NCBI GenBank assembly: GCA_003486795.1
Contig: DNFX01000214.1
Span: 1 to 6,096, forward strand
Origin: Actinomycetota bacterium
Lineage (GTDB): Bacteria; Actinomycetota; Humimicrobiia; Humimicrobiales; Humimicrobiaceae
Direction: 5' to 3'
DNA: 6,096 nucleotides
Below, one piece after another: positions 5,531-6,096 of the stretch (its first letter is position 1; each line of letters begins with the position of its first letter). The position numbers and the translations under genes are program-made. The notes below the pieces were generated by a model. It worked only from the letters and a program-made list of their open reading frames with translations, did no database searches and was not told the origin of the DNA.

Positions 5531-6096
5531 AATTAACAATGAGGTTGTAAACACACTGCCCAGACTCGGCTCGCCAGCTCCGCAATTTGAAGCAGTGACA
5601 ACTCACGGGACAATAAAACTTGAGGATTTTAAAGGAAGCTGGCTGATACTATTTTCACATCCTGCAGATTTCACCCCTGTCTGCACAACAGAATTCGTGG
5701 GATTTGCAAAAATACATCCAAAATTAAGAGAGCTTAATTGTGAACTTATGGGTCTAAGTATTGATAGTGTTTTTTCTCACATTGCCTGGGTAAGAAATAT
5801 TGAGGAAAAATTCGGAGTTAAAGTAGAATTTCCGGTTATTGCAGATCTTAACATGGATGTGGCTAAAAAGTATGGAATGATTATGCCCGGGGATAGTGCA
5901 ACCGAGACTTCAAGAGCTGTTTTTGTAATCGATGACAAACAGATATTGAGAGCCATGGTGTATTATCCTTCATCAACAGGCAGGAACATGGATGAGTTTC
6001 TAAGGGTAGTACAGGCTCTGCAAACATCAGACAAGAATGGTGTTGCAACACCTGCGAACTGGAGGCCAGGTGAGAAAGTAATAATACCTCCTCCTA
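5523..6096 (+). CDS. Peroxiredoxin, Prx6/archaeal type, C-terminus beyond the right edge
   Basis: This thiol peroxidase reduces hydrogen peroxide and organic hydroperoxides in the cytosol. The 191 residues seen carry the peroxiredoxin active site P-x-x-x-T-x-x-C as HPADFTPVCTTEF, with P47, T51 and the peroxidatic C54; R131 (SRAVFVID) completes the catalytic set. Features of the Prx6 subgroup are HPADFTPVCTTE, LSIDSVFSHIAWVRNIEE (78-95), FPVIADLNMDVAKKYGM (103-119) and the tail ATPANWRPGEKVIIPPP (175-191). Archaeal-type members continue for another 20-50 residues and often carry a C-terminal Cys pair that resolves C54, so the mechanism (1-Cys or 2-Cys) cannot be decided here. C73 is the only other Cys seen and is not at a known resolving position. 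The start is fixed by AGGAGG five bases upstream. It overlaps the membrane-protein gene by eight bases. Confidence 0.93.
   Translation, partial: MNEINNEVVNTLPRLGSPAPQFEAVTTHGTIKLEDFKGSWLILFSHPADFTPVCTTEFVGFAKIHPKLRELNCELMGLSIDSVFSHIAWVRNIEEKFGVKVEFPVIADLNMDVAKKYGMIMPGDSATETSRAVFVIDDKQILRAMVYYPSSTGRNMDEFLRVVQALQTSDKNGVATPANWRPGEKVIIPPP

Noticed and set aside
1..6096. CRISPR arrays, insertion sequences, tRNA or rRNA genes, toxin-antitoxin or defence systems
   Set aside because: No regularly spaced repeats, transposase, terminal inverted repeats, cloverleaf or defence-type domains were seen on either strand. Gene-free gaps are at most 231 bases.

Overview
The window is AT-rich (roughly one third G+C by eye) and bacterial. 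It is filled by core housekeeping genes plus one divergent accessory pair. Three genes lie on the minus strand and are transcribed from right to left: DNA polymerase I (polA, 2159-5056), a four-domain ribosomal protein S1 (rpsA, 718-2043) and dephospho-CoA kinase (coaE, running off the left edge at 1-518). Two genes lie on the plus strand: a small two-helix membrane protein (5288-5530) and, overlapping its end, a Prx6-type peroxiredoxin (from 5523, running off the right edge).

The order polA-rpsA-coaE on one strand is the one I know from Actinobacteria; in Mycobacterium tuberculosis these are the adjacent genes Rv1629, Rv1630 and Rv1631. The S1 sequence also carries motifs characteristic of actinobacterial S1, such as EGVIP-x-x-ELSI, the KEDxxGRLILSKKRA segment and VVLSR. 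The low G+C is unlike well-known Actinobacteria. My best inference is a low-GC, probably uncultured lineage of Actinobacteriota, but no database search could be run. The polymerase has an intact 5' nuclease and polymerase core but a proofreading domain without its acidic catalytic residues, which fits a non-proofreading Pol I.

Region by region: 1-518 is coaE without its C-terminus. 519-717 is a gene-free gap with an AT-rich hairpin and T-tract, read as the rpsA terminator. 718-2043 is rpsA. 2044-2158 is a 115-base gap with an extended -10 promoter, a strong but distant Shine-Dalgarno, and three same-strand copies of TTTTT(T)GGCA; a fourth copy lies in the rpsA-coaE gap. 2159-5056 is polA. 5057-5287 is a 231-base divergent promoter region with a 14-bp palindrome in the polA leader. 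5288-6096 is the membrane protein/peroxiredoxin pair, translationally coupled by an 8-base overlap.

Functionally, polA serves DNA repair and Okazaki-fragment processing, rpsA serves translation initiation, and coaE makes the last step of CoA. They are a conserved neighbourhood rather than one pathway. The plus-strand pair looks like a peroxide-detoxification unit with an uncharacterised membrane partner. I see no CRISPR array, insertion sequence, tRNA or rRNA, and nothing that amounts to a new multi-gene system. The most unusual signal is the repeat and inverted-repeat structure around the rpsA start, which may be an autoregulatory leader.
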